Assembly: GCA_040400085.1 (NCBI GenBank)
Contig: JBBAQX010000009.1
Span: 1-64,000 of the forward strand
Origin: HNR sp040400085
Lineage (GTDB): Bacteria > Actinomycetota > Actinomycetes > Actinomycetales > Microbacteriaceae
DNA length: 64,000 nucleotides
Direction: 5' to 3'
Under the pieces are notes generated by a model that saw only the letters and a list, made by a program, of their open reading frames with translations, was not told where the DNA came from and ran no database searches. Made by a program: the position numbers and the translations under genes. This document shows, piece by piece, positions 1 through 8,439 of the stretch; positions within the stretch are counted from its first letter, which is position 1, and every line of letters begins with the position of its first letter.

Positions 1-119
<119 letters not shown>

Positions 120-202
120 GCGGTCAGACTCATGTTGCGGGTTATAGGCCAAAAAGAGCGGATAGCCTCGGGCGTGTCAGATCCTGCCACGGTAGTGCCC
201 CC

Positions 203-1602
203 GTAGAGTGGTGTAACAGCCCCGAACCAAATGACCCGCTGGAAACAGCGCGGTCACCGGGGACGCTCCTTCGAGGAAATCTTCACGTCACACTCGACAG
301 GCATCGCACCAATGACCACTCCCTCTATTGTCGACCCTGCATCCGTTCTGACCCAAGCTTTGGGCGATGCGTCACCTGATTTGATGCGCACATTGCTGCA
401 AACCATGATCAACACGCTCCTTTCCGCTGAAGCCGACGCTATCTGTGGTGCCGAGTACGGCGCCCCCTCCCCGGACCGCGTGAACTCCCGCAACGGGTAC
501 CGGCAGCGCGAGCTCGATACCCGCGTTGGTACCATCGACGTACAGATCCCCAAAACCCGCCACAGCACCTATTTCCCTGACTGGCTGCTGGAACGTCGGA
601 AGCGTTCCGAGTCAGCGATGATCACCGTCGTGGCCGACGCATACCTCGCCGGGGTCTCCACGAGACGGATGGACAAACTCGTGAAGACCCTCGGCATCCA
701 CTCTCTATCCAAATCGCAAGTCAGTCGCATGGCCACAGATCTGGATGAACACGTCCGTGAGTTCCGCATACGTCCCCTTCATGAGGCGGGTCCGTTCACG
801 TTCGTTGATTGTGACGCGTTGATGATGAAGGTGCGTGAGGGAGGCCGGGTCGTGAACACGGCCGTGCTGGTCGCCACCGGTGTCAACGGGGACGGGCATC
901 GCGAAGTCCTGGGTATGCAGGTCGCCACGAGTGAGACCGGGCCGCATGGAATATGTTCTTCGCTGATCTCGTGGCGCGTGGCCTCAGCGGAGTGCGCCTC
1001 ATTACCAGCGACGCACACGCCGGACTCGTCGACGCGATGCGGGCGAACTTCTCTGGCGCATCATGGCAACGCTGCCGCACCCACTATGCCGCGAACCTCA
1101 TGACAGCCTGCCCGAAGAGTATGTGGCCGGCTGTGAAAGCGATGCTGCACTCCGTATAGACCTGCCCGACCGTGAAAGTGTGGAAGCCCAGTTCGACAGG
1201 CTCCTGGACTATGGTGAGCAGAAACTCCCCGACGTGCACGACCATCTCGATACTGCCAGCGCAGAGATCCTCGCGTTCACGGCGTTCCCGAAAGATGTAT
1301 GGCAGCAGATCTGGTCCAACAACCCGAACGAGCGCCTCAACCGGGAGATCAGGCGACGCACGGACGTGGTGGGGATCTTCCCCAACCGTGACGCAATCAC
1401 CAGACTCGTGGGCGCGGTCCTTGCTGAACAAACCGATGAATGGGCAGAAGGCCGCCGCTACCTCGGCCTCGATGTGCTCGCCCGATGCAGGATCACCCTC
1501 GTACCCGAACACCCAGAGGAGGTGGTCACGCCAGAGCCGTTACCGCTCAGCGCTTAGACCCTGAGACAGTATCCCGAAGGAAAGATCGTTACACCACTAC
1601 CC
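203..1602 (+). mobile_element. IS256-family insertion sequence, inactive
   Basis: A mutator-type transposase is enclosed by imperfect terminal inverted repeats. The left end carries AGTGGTGTAAC (207-217) and the right end its reverse complement GTTACACCACT (1588-1598). No clear target-site duplication is visible, so the outer limits are approximate. The transposase reading frame is broken twice, so the copy should be unable to transpose by itself. It separates the tRNA from the defence-like operon inside the island. Confidence 0.75.
312..1557 (+). pseudogene. IS256-family (mutator) transposase with two frameshifts
   Basis: The family is recognised by the N-terminal run ending in NGYRQRELDTRVGTIDVQIPK, the VSTRRMDKLVKTLGI helix-turn-helix region and the C-terminal WSNNPNERLNREIRRRTDVVG block typical of mutator transposases. 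Reading moves from the frame starting at 312 to a second frame near 945 (FFADLVARG... SDAHAGL) and to a third near 1155 (DRESVEAQFDRLLDYGEQ). Both changes fit one-base deletions. The second shift creates an immediate stop at 1157-1159. An in-frame ATG at 231 exists, but family members start at the MTTPSIVDP position, so 312 is preferred. A programmed frameshift is unlikely because neither site is a slippery heptamer. Confidence 0.8.
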
Positions 1603-1801
1603 AGGACTTGACCTGTTGGAAGCCAAGCAACGTCTAATAACCAAACATGCAGAATAAGCGGCCGGGAATATGCAAACTATGTACCCCACACCCTACAGAG
1701 TCCGCTTATCTATGCAACTACTCGGGTATTTAACTGGAAAAACATAAATCGCACCCCGAGCCTCCCTCCCAGAAGGGCGCTCTTCCACTAACCTCAGTCT
1801 T
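1603..1801 (+). promoter_or_regulatory. Noncoding leader before the three-gene operon
   Basis: About 200 bases without a gene separate the insertion sequence from the operon. A TAACCT sequence (1789-1794) sits seven bases before the ATG at 1802 and no Shine-Dalgarno is seen. A leaderless transcript starting at or near the ATG is therefore plausible, as is common in actinobacteria. This is inference from spacing only. Confidence 0.3.
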
Positions 1802-2494
1802 ATGGCGACTCTTGATCAGGTAGCAGATGGGCGCACGACGAGCGTCTACCAGGACGCCATTCGTCTTTTGTTGCTTATCGACGCGGCGGCGGGCCCTCTC
1901 CCTGATCCCCGGCCGGTCCAGACACCTTCGGACGCGGTAGCGGTCCTGTACTCTCAGGTTTTGCTCCAGAAGCTTGATTTCTGGTTGCGCAATCCAGACT
2001 ATTTGGCCGATGAATTAATCTCACGTTTTGAGCGCGACGGCAACTCAGAGGATCTTGACTTAGCTCGCAACATTTTAGAGAGCGACGAGCCCGAGGTGCG
2101 CTCCTATCAAATGCTTCGCTATCTCTTTGGTGCCTACGAGCCGCTCGATGAAGCTTTGTCTGTGCTACGAACACCGGGTCTCGTGATCCGCCGCAAACAT
2201 GGGAACTCGGTTCATGTGACACAGCATGATTATTACCTCACGACCTCGGGGCGAACTGCAGCTCAAACGATCATTGATACGGTGCCGGATCTTTCTTACT
2301 ACGCTGAGCGGTCAACTCTGGTGGCTGACCTAGCCGCGGGTCGGCGTGGCAGTGCACTGCGCGACATTCAATATCTTCAGCCTGAGTACGCAGATGCCGC
2401 GCTCGGAACTTATATCGCTGGAATTGCAGACCGTGCAAGACAACGACTGGCGGATGCGCTGGCGCGCGCAGAAGGTGGGGATATCAGTGAATGA
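1802..2494 (+). CDS. Small component of three-gene ABC-type defence-like system (230 aa)
   Basis: I do not recognise this protein by a named family. It is an all-alpha-looking protein with a region near residues 100-165 (LRYLFGAYEPLDEALSVLR followed by VIRRKHGNSVHVTQHDYYLT) that could be a winged-helix module. It is the first gene of the operon and its stop overlaps the ATPase start by 8 bases, so the two are translationally coupled. In ABC-three-component and Lamassu systems a protein of about this size (middle component or LmuC) sits next to the SMC-like ATPase and bridges it to the effector. By position and size this is the likely equivalent. No catalytic motif is seen. Confidence 0.6.
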   Translation: MATLDQVADGRTTSVYQDAIRLLLLIDAAAGPLPDPRPVQTPSDAVAVLYSQVLLQKLDFWLRNPDYLADELISRFERDGNSEDLDLARNILESDEPEVRSYQMLRYLFGAYEPLDEALSVLRTPGLVIRRKHGNSVHVTQHDYYLTTSGRTAAQTIIDTVPDLSYYAERSTLVADLAAGRRGSALRDIQYLQPEYADAALGTYIAGIADRARQRLADALARAEGGDISE

Positions 2495-4472
2495 AATAAG
2501 CACTACTCTTATTGGGCGAATCGCCTCCTCGGCCTCGTGCACCCCAGAGATCATCGAGCAGACCCTGAACGATTATGGACTGAATCTGGCTACGAGCAAC
2601 CGACGCCACCGAAGTATTCGACTCGTTCGCCTCAGAGTCCGTGGCTATAAAGCTGGGGCAGTCGAAGCCGGCGCCTTCGACGAAACTTTCAATTTCGGAC
2701 TCGGTGTGACAGTGATCGCGGCTGATAATTTGCGGGGCAAAACTAGTATCCTTGAGGTACTCACGCTTCTCCTAAGAGGAGAACCGCGTAACCTCCAAGC
2801 TGACGTGCTGTCTTGGCTCAAAGAGGTCTCGCTTGATATGCACATTAACGGTCAACCGATCGGATTCCGGCTATCGCTGGAAACATCCGAGGTTGCTGAA
2901 GGGTCCATCTTGGCGGGCACGATCGCAGATTTGGCCGCAAGCGACGATTCGAACGCGACGGGAACGACAGAATTGGCGCGCGCCAGGGGCAGCAACGAAT
3001 GGTCCGAGCAAGTCAGCGCTTTCATGATGACCCAACTGGGGCTCGAAGAGATGCAAGTCTTCAATCGAGCACGCAGCGAGGACGAAGTCGGCACCATCAA
3101 GTCGCACGGCTGGCCCGCCTACTTTGGCGTGCTGTACCCACCATCCGGCGCGGACAAGATTTTGCTCGGTAGTACGGCGGGTGACCAGCTGCCCGTAAGA
3201 CTGATGCAGGTATTCCTCGACATGCCCGAAGCAACGCGCTCGATGCGCGTCAGGGCGCTCGCTCAGCGTCTCGACAGCGAATTCAAGGCAGAACAACGTC
3301 GAGGTCGTGACACGAATGCAGCCATCGCGAAGCAACTCCAAGACGCACAGGACCGACAAGCGAGTGCCGGGGCCCAACTCGAAGCTCTCAGTACTCAAGC
3401 TCCGGTCGAGAGTTTGAAGGATCTGACCGCCCTCGCCGCCGCCGCCGGAGCACGTGTTGCTGCTGCCAGACAAGCTGCGGAATCGGCAGCGGCGGCCTTT
3501 AGCGAAGCACATTTCGCCCGCATTGCAGATGAGAAGGCCCTCAATGGCCTCCGCGAGTCGAAAGCGGCAAGCCGCTTGTTCCACGGGCTAAATCCCCAGT
3601 ATTGCCCCCGCTGTGAAACCCCCATTAATGATGAGCGCCGCTCCCGAGAGCATGACCACCACAATTGCGCTGTATGTGACACAACGCTTCATGTCGACGC
3701 TCAAGATGACACTACCGAGCGCGAAACTCAGGCCAGCGAAGCCCTCGTGGCAACCAGAGCCGCCGAGAGGGCCTTAGACGCTGCGAAGGACGCATCACAA
3801 GCCGAGCTTAGCTCTGCATTGGACGACCTCAAATTGATCGATGAGCGGATAGCCCAGGTCCAGGGCGTGCGACAAATCACTGAGCGAATCGAAGCTGAAC
3901 ACGAACTAGCCGCAGCTACGGCCGTCGTCGAAGCGCTCCAAGCTATGACCCCTGAAGACACCGAACCTCCCGCGTCTGTCGTCATATTCAACGCGGCAAG
4001 CGAAATCCTCAAAGACGAGATCACAAAGGTGAGCGATTCCCTCTACTCCGAACTGAGCGATACCACCCGCGACCTAGCTCTTACCTTTGGAATTGGCGAA
4101 CTTGAGAACATCAAGATCAAAGGCAACGGCCACATGGATGTATTCAAAGGCGGAGGCCCGCGATCAAGCTTCAGCTCACAGAGCCCCGGCGAACGTCTCC
4201 GTTTGCGCTACGCTCTCGTTATCGCATTGCTACACACCGCCCGAACTCGCGACATCGCGGGACATCCAGGACTCCTACTGCTCGACAGTCTCAAAGCCGA
4301 AGAAGTACAAGATGATCACGCGCAGACGCTCCTTCAAGGGCTGGTCACCGCTGCCGAGGCAGAACCCGGAATGCAAATCCTTGTTACGACAGCCGACAAA
4401 AGCTTGGCAGCATCAGTATCAGGGGTTTCTGACACGATCATACCCAAGCCAAACCGCACCACTCTCTTCTAG
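2487..4472 (+). CDS. Rad50/SMC-like ATPase with zinc-hook-like insert (661 aa)
   Basis: The GTG start at 2487 is chosen because GAAGGTGGGG lies seven bases upstream and it overlaps the previous stop; the longer in-frame ORF begins inside the previous gene. An N-terminal RecF/Rad50-type half carries a Walker A variant NLRGKTS (K85, T86). A long Ala/Glu/Arg-rich coiled coil follows (about 255-500). It is interrupted by CPRC (C373, C376) and CAVC (C394, C397), which should bind zinc. The C-terminal half has the ABC signature SPGERLRLR (from S566) and Walker B LLLLDS (D600). The residue after the Walker B Asp is Ser instead of the usual catalytic Glu. The order and length resemble LmuB/ABC-3C ATPases that sense foreign DNA and control a partner effector. 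Wadjet-type or other SMC systems are less likely because JetA/B/D partners are absent. Confidence 0.8.
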   Translation: MNEISTTLIGRIASSASCTPEIIEQTLNDYGLNLATSNRRHRSIRLVRLRVRGYKAGAVEAGAFDETFNFGLGVTVIAADNLRGKTSILEVLTLLLRGEPRNLQADVLSWLKEVSLDMHINGQPIGFRLSLETSEVAEGSILAGTIADLAASDDSNATGTTELARARGSNEWSEQVSAFMMTQLGLEEMQVFNRARSEDEVGTIKSHGWPAYFGVLYPPSGADKILLGSTAGDQLPVRLMQVFLDMPEATRSMRVRALAQRLDSEFKAEQRRGRDTNAAIAKQLQDAQDRQASAGAQLEALSTQAPVESLKDLTALAAAAGARVAAARQAAESAAAAFSEAHFARIADEKALNGLRESKAASRLFHGLNPQYCPRCETPINDERRSREHDHHNCAVCDTTLHVDAQDDTTERETQASEALVATRAAERALDAAKDASQAELSSALDDLKLIDERIAQVQGVRQITERIEAEHELAAATAVVEALQAMTPEDTEPPASVVIFNAASEILKDEITKVSDSLYSELSDTTRDLALTFGIGELENIKIKGNGHMDVFKGGGPRSSFSSQSPGERLRLRYALVIALLHTARTRDIAGHPGLLLLDSLKAEEVQDDHAQTLLQGLVTAAEAEPGMQILVTTADKSLAASVSGVSDTIIPKPNRTTLF

Positions 4473-4509
4473 AGAATTAGCCGTATAACAGACATACCGG
4501 GAGGTCACC

Positions 4510-6462
4510 GTGTCGATCGCTGAACGCCTTACCGAGTCAACAACGGACCCCACTGCCGTAACTCTGGATTCGCTAGGAGCAGTGGCCGAAATTGCTGCCG
4601 AAGCTTTCAACCTGGCTGCCGATCCCCTTGCGCCCTGCGTGGCGTATGCCTTCTGCTCACAGTTAAGAGACGGGTTATGGACAGAAACGCACACCGAGGC
4701 CCTTGTGAGCTTTACCGCTGGCCTGGCGCAGCAGGACAGCTACCTCGCGCTGCGCGAAACGGCAGATATCTTGCTTGACGACGAGCGAACCCTGAGTCTC
4801 ACGGCTGACACGCTTCACGACGCTCTGCTACCTGGAGAAGCTGATATTGCGTCGAGCCCGCTGCTCGCGGGACTGCGGCTTGATATCGCGCTCGAAGTCG
4901 CAGCTAAGACGACAGTTGCCCCGTACCGACTTCTCGCACTACTCACGGGTCCGGTACAGGACTATCCTGAAGATTTCGATGATCCTCTGGCCCGGGCACT
5001 TGGATGCGCCGCAGACATATGGACGACTCCCACAGAGCGAGCACGATTCGCCTCCACGTTGGCCGCACTGGCTGAGCGAGGCAGCGAGGACGCGGCGTAT
5101 GAAGGTGCCGTTGGGCAGCTCCGAGATGCCCTGATGGAGACGGTCAGAGAAGAACTTATCGGTAAAGTCCACCATGCTCGGGACGAATTCGAGGCGATCA
5201 CTCGTCAGTTCGAAGGACGAGAGGACGCTGCCGCGTTTGCGCAAACCTGCCGCGCTCTTATCGCCTTCGATGAGGTAGACAGGGCGACTCTTTCTATGTC
5301 GGCGCAGGCAGCGCGAGGCATCGCTGACCAAAGAGCTTTGCTCACCTACGGTATGAACAGTCGGCGTCAGGCTACCGCACGCCACCGAGCGCAGCTCGCA
5401 TGGATCTCCCTGGCATGGAAACTCGAAATTGCTGTGATCGAACTCGAAGCAGATGCCTTTCTTGACACGTGGGTCGCGGTCGACGCGATCATCAAGGTTT
5501 ACGAGGCTGACCGGCAGTTCACCAACCTCCAGACTGTGACCTCGATCATCCAGCCAAGGCTTGTGAACGAGATGGCGCAACGTGGAGCGATGGCCCATCA
5601 GCTTGAACGTGCCGTCGCTATCGATCTGGGGCGAGATGAACCCGAGCTCACACCGGAGATCCACGAACTATTGGAGCTCGTTCACCGCAGTCGCCTAGCA
5701 CGGCGCGAACCGAGTGACGCGCCTGAGGAGTCGTCTCCTAGCGGGCCATATCTCCGAGCACTGTTGGGACCCGATTGCACATTGCTTGATGTTCTTGAAG
5801 ATTCTCATCGAGAACAACTTGAGAAAGCAGCTCGTCAGACATTCGTTGGAAGTTTTGCCGGTGATAGGCCAACGAATGAACTCATCGACGAACTTTGTGC
5901 TGACCTCATAGCAGATCTTAGTGAGAACCCTGCTTTTATCGGCACGGCGAAGGCAAACTTCTCACTTCTTGTCGTCAATACCGTCCGATTCCTCATATAC
6001 GTGGGCGATAACGCGCAGACGTATACCGCGCGCATCCCTAAAGATGGTACCCCGCCACTCGAAGAGGCCATCCAGAATCATTTCCATGAGTTCCTCAGCG
6101 CGTCGGACTTAGCGGGCCGCGTGGGAAAAGAACACTCAAACATCGCGCAGGGTCGTGCGGACGTCATTGTCACCTTCGACGGTGCGCGGCGGTACATAAC
6201 CGAGGTCAAGCGGAAACTCAGCAACGCTAAGAGAACAAGCATCGAGGCAGCGTATTTGGCTCAGAGCGTCGAATACCAGTCAACGAACGAGCCCCTTGGG
6301 CAACTGCTTGTGCTGGACCTCGCCGACCACTCTGGCGGCACACCCCACATCAATGATTCAATATGGGTAGCCCATCGGCGAGACGCCGGTGGCAATGTGA
6401 CGAACAGCACAGTTGTTGCGGTCGTACGGGGGAACAGGCCAACGCCCAGCAAGATGCGCTGA
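4510..6462 (+). CDS. Putative effector: helical protein with C-terminal PD-(D/E)xK nuclease (650 aa)
   Basis: The GTG start at 4510 follows GGGAGG (4499-4504) at proper spacing, 37 bases after the ATPase gene. Roughly the first 470 residues are alpha-helical with no family I can name. The last 150 residues show a restriction-endonuclease-like core: D551 in GRADVIV, E565 and K567 in TEVKRK, then Q585 and Y589 (AQSVEY). These match the D-ExK-QxxxY motif set of RecB/Cas4-like PD-(D/E)xK nucleases. As third gene of the operon it is the best candidate for the toxic nuclease that the ATPase and small partner hold in check. Codon use and GC are not strikingly different from the flanks. Alternative: a processing nuclease rather than an abortive effector. 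Confidence 0.72.
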   Translation: MSIAERLTESTTDPTAVTLDSLGAVAEIAAEAFNLAADPLAPCVAYAFCSQLRDGLWTETHTEALVSFTAGLAQQDSYLALRETADILLDDERTLSLTADTLHDALLPGEADIASSPLLAGLRLDIALEVAAKTTVAPYRLLALLTGPVQDYPEDFDDPLARALGCAADIWTTPTERARFASTLAALAERGSEDAAYEGAVGQLRDALMETVREELIGKVHHARDEFEAITRQFEGREDAAAFAQTCRALIAFDEVDRATLSMSAQAARGIADQRALLTYGMNSRRQATARHRAQLAWISLAWKLEIAVIELEADAFLDTWVAVDAIIKVYEADRQFTNLQTVTSIIQPRLVNEMAQRGAMAHQLERAVAIDLGRDEPELTPEIHELLELVHRSRLARREPSDAPEESSPSGPYLRALLGPDCTLLDVLEDSHREQLEKAARQTFVGSFAGDRPTNELIDELCADLIADLSENPAFIGTAKANFSLLVVNTVRFLIYVGDNAQTYTARIPKDGTPPLEEAIQNHFHEFLSASDLAGRVGKEHSNIAQGRADVIVTFDGARRYITEVKRKLSNAKRTSIEAAYLAQSVEYQSTNEPLGQLLVLDLADHSGGTPHINDSIWVAHRRDAGGNVTNSTVVAVVRGNRPTPSKMR

Positions 6463-6469
6463 TGACGCG

Positions 6470-6537
6470 GATGCATGGATTGGGATCGCTCACGTCGGGG
6501 GACCAAAAGGGGACCATAATCATGCAATCCATGCATC
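6470..6537. promoter_or_regulatory. Inverted repeat and GGGGACCA repeats beside island end (possible integrase arm sites)
   Basis: GATGCATGGATTG (6470-6482) and its perfect reverse complement CAATCCATGCATC (6525-6537) enclose two direct copies of GGGGACCA (6498-6505 and 6510-6517). The array sits 80 bases inside the right end repeat. Paired short direct repeats close to an attachment core are typical of arm-type sites for tyrosine integrases; assignment is inference. Confidence 0.45.
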
Positions 6538-6615
6538 TCATGACGTGCTCTGTATGATCTGGTCCGCGGAATCACGCGGTTCTCGGTGAGATTTAAGCCG
6601 GTTGGACACATGGGA

Positions 6616-6709
6616 GGTCAAGGGGTCTCAGGTTCAAATCCTGTCATCCCGACCACAAGAACCGCCCGAGACAATACACCGTATGGGATCGGGCAGTTTT
6701 TCGTTTTCT
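6616..6709 (+). repeat. Island end repeat, right copy (tRNA-Pro fragment plus terminator)
   Basis: An imperfect copy of 26-119. It contains the T arm and 3' acceptor strand with a G-to-T change at 6647, but not the D arm or a full anticodon arm, so it is not a functional tRNA. The duplicated terminator stem has one mismatch (CGGGCAGT). Confidence 0.85.
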
Positions 6710-6802
6710 TCAAACATGCCGCCCAATTGCGGTAGACACGTCTCCGACACGATGACGCTCGCTCATTCGCCACATCCGACAGGATTTCCGCGTTGATTTC
6801 AG

Positions 6803-7255
6803 GTGATGAGCACACCACCCCGAGCACCGCAGTCGCTAAGAGGCAGATATGAAGAAGATACTCCCCCCCATATCCCGCGGTGCGAAGGGTTCGCTGAGTA
6901 CGTGCGCATCGGGCGCGAGCTCGCGGATACGCACCTGAACTACGAAACGCTACCGGGGCATCCGCTCATTGAAAACTGGGGAACGCAGCTGCCCGGCAGC
7001 GACGAAAACACCGACGACGAATACAGCATCGGTGGCAGAAGCCCGCTCGGCTGGGTGCTCGATCGTTACCGGGTGAAGCCCGACCCCGTCTCTGGCATCG
7101 TGAACGACCCCAACCTGTGGATGCGGGAACAGGGAAATCCGCGCTACGTGGTAGACCTCATCGGCTCACTCGTGACGCTTTCGCTGCGCACACAAGCGCT
7201 GATCGCGGAGCTTCCGGGGTTCATCATCTACCAGGACGGGGAGATGTCGAGGTAA
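6803..7255 (+). pseudogene. C-terminal remnant of a type ISP restriction-modification/helicase enzyme
   Basis: The 150-residue ORF contains YVRIGRELADTHLNYET, WVLDRYRVKPDPVSGIVNDPN and RYVVDLIGSLVTLSLRT. This is the pattern of the extreme C-terminal part of large (about 1,500-aa) type ISP restriction enzymes, where the specificity domain ends. The nuclease, helicase and methyltransferase parts are missing, and the island end lies only about 90 bases upstream. The island may therefore have inserted near, or replaced, a larger restriction locus. A functional independent protein is unlikely. Confidence 0.65.
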
Positions 7256-7542
7256 CGGTTACGGGCAAGGCGCTCTCCTTGAAAATTTGTTTCTCACTGA
7301 TTAAGCCGGATCGAAAGAAGTGCCCTCGGCGCATTGCGGAGCTCTCTACAAGACAGCGTGGATCTGGTCGTATTCAACCGAGCGATTCGTTACCACGACA
7401 GGCTCGACTACTGCGACGCGATGAAATACATGGGGTCGGAAGGAGATAGCTGAGACATCTCAATAGCCGAACATGAAAAACTCCACTGGATAGATAGTCT
7501 GGCCCAGAGGCTCGTGACATACACGACTTGTGAAAAGCTCAG
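7256..7542. other. Gene-poor spacer with a possible short gene remnant
   Basis: No complete gene is supported. A 31-codon open stretch (7358-7453) reads DLVVFNRAIRYHDRLDYC and then stops. It could be the tail of a lost gene, but I cannot assign it. It lies between the ISP remnant and the 3' end of the toxin module. Confidence 0.35.
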
Positions 7543-7974
7543 TTAACCTGTCTTTTTGAAAGCGTATTGTCCAGCTTTATCGATGAGAAAAAAGTTCAAC
7601 CGTAAAGAATCTCCGGCACCGGAGGTATTCAGCCAGAAACCTTGGCTTCTTTGTCCGGTATAGGACAGTTCAATCATGCGTCGATAGCTGCCTACTTTAC
7701 TCAGGTGCCAAGTTCCTTGAGCAGAGAAACTCTCCCGTTTATTTTCTGCTAAGTTTACGGGAATGTCGGTAATGATGAATGTTCCATCTTCATAAAATGT
7801 TGCATTACCGTTCTGCTGTCCGTCGTCTGTCCATGTACCGACGATGTCAGCCGACGTGAGCGGTGTGCTTTCAATTTGTTCCTGTATTTTGGCGTTCCAG
7901 ATAAGAACCGCTGCTAAAAATAGCAACATAACAGCGCCAGGGACAATGAAAAACCAAACTCTTGATTTGCGCAC
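7543..7974 (-). CDS. Membrane-anchored putative immunity protein, copy 2
   Basis: This 143-aa protein has a basic start, one hydrophobic segment (about residues 8-27) and an extracytoplasmic beta-rich domain beginning ADIVGTWTDDG and continuing through ATFYEDGTFIITD and AQGTWHL, which looks lipocalin-like. It is a close paralogue of the next gene upstream (7996-8427), with 58 identical bases at 7578-7635 and 8031-8088. It is the last gene of the minus-strand toxin module. Position after a WXG-type toxin, small size and tandem duplication are typical of immunity genes. The membrane anchor suggests the toxin acts at the cell surface. No named family is assigned. Confidence 0.6.
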   Translation of the reverse strand: MRKSRVWFFIVPGAVMLLFLAAVLIWNAKIQEQIESTPLTSADIVGTWTDDGQQNGNATFYEDGTFIITDIPVNLAENKRESFSAQGTWHLSKVGSYRRMIELSYTGQRSQGFWLNTSGAGDSLRLNFFLIDKAGQYAFKKTG

Positions 7975-7995
7975 AATTATGGGAGGCAGCTATCT

Positions 7996-8427
7996 TTAGC
8001 CTGTTTTTTGGAAAGCAAATTGTCCTTCTTTATCGATGAGAAAAAAGTTCAACCGTAAAGAATCTCCGGCACCGGAGGTATTCAGCCAAAGAACGGTAGC
8101 TCCTAGTCCGGGGTAAGACAACCCAACCAACCTTTGAAAGCTCTCTGCGTTTTCCAAGCGCCAAGTTCCTTGAGCAGAGAAACTCTCCAACTTATTTTCG
8201 GCAACGTTTACGGGGATGTCGGAGATAACGAAAGTTCCATCTTCATCAAAAGTTACAGTGCCATTCTGATTGTCTTTGTCTGTCCACGTACCGACAATAT
8301 CTGCCGACGTGAGAGGCTTACTTTCTGCTTGCGTTTGCAGTATCGAAATCCAAATAAGTGCCGCCGAGAAAAGCATAAAGATCGCAACGATAGCTATGGT
8401 AAAAAACCATACTCTTGATTTCGGCAT
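7996..8427 (-). CDS. Membrane-anchored putative immunity protein, copy 1
   Basis: This paralogue of 7543-7974 has the same length (143 aa), an N-terminal membrane segment (residues about 9-27) and the same domain (ADIVGTWTDKDNQNG, VTFDEDGTFVISD, SFSAQGTWRL, WLNTSGAGDSLRLNFFLID). The repeat unit is 453 bp. It starts 12 bases after the toxin stop, so it is co-transcribed with the toxin. Divergence is concentrated in the middle (residues about 95-115), while the C-terminal block is nearly identical, a pattern expected of immunity genes under selection. Function is inferred from context. Confidence 0.6.
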   Translation of the reverse strand: MPKSRVWFFTIAIVAIFMLFSAALIWISILQTQAESKPLTSADIVGTWTDKDNQNGTVTFDEDGTFVISDIPVNVAENKLESFSAQGTWRLENAESFQRLVGLSYPGLGATVLWLNTSGAGDSLRLNFFLIDKEGQFAFQKTG

Positions 8428-8439
8428 AATTACTGGGGG

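Noticed and set aside
2871..3584. Minus-strand 237-aa ORF
   Set aside because: It lies fully within the SMC-like ATPase gene and has no recognisable motif.
1802..6462. Wadjet (JetABCD) or McrBC-type system
   Set aside because: There is no four-gene Jet set and no AAA+ GTPase; the ATPase is of the Rad50/RecF type with a CxxC insert.
6616..6652. Second tRNA-Pro gene
   Set aside because: Only the 3' part is present; the D arm and proper anticodon arm are missing and the acceptor strand has a mismatch.
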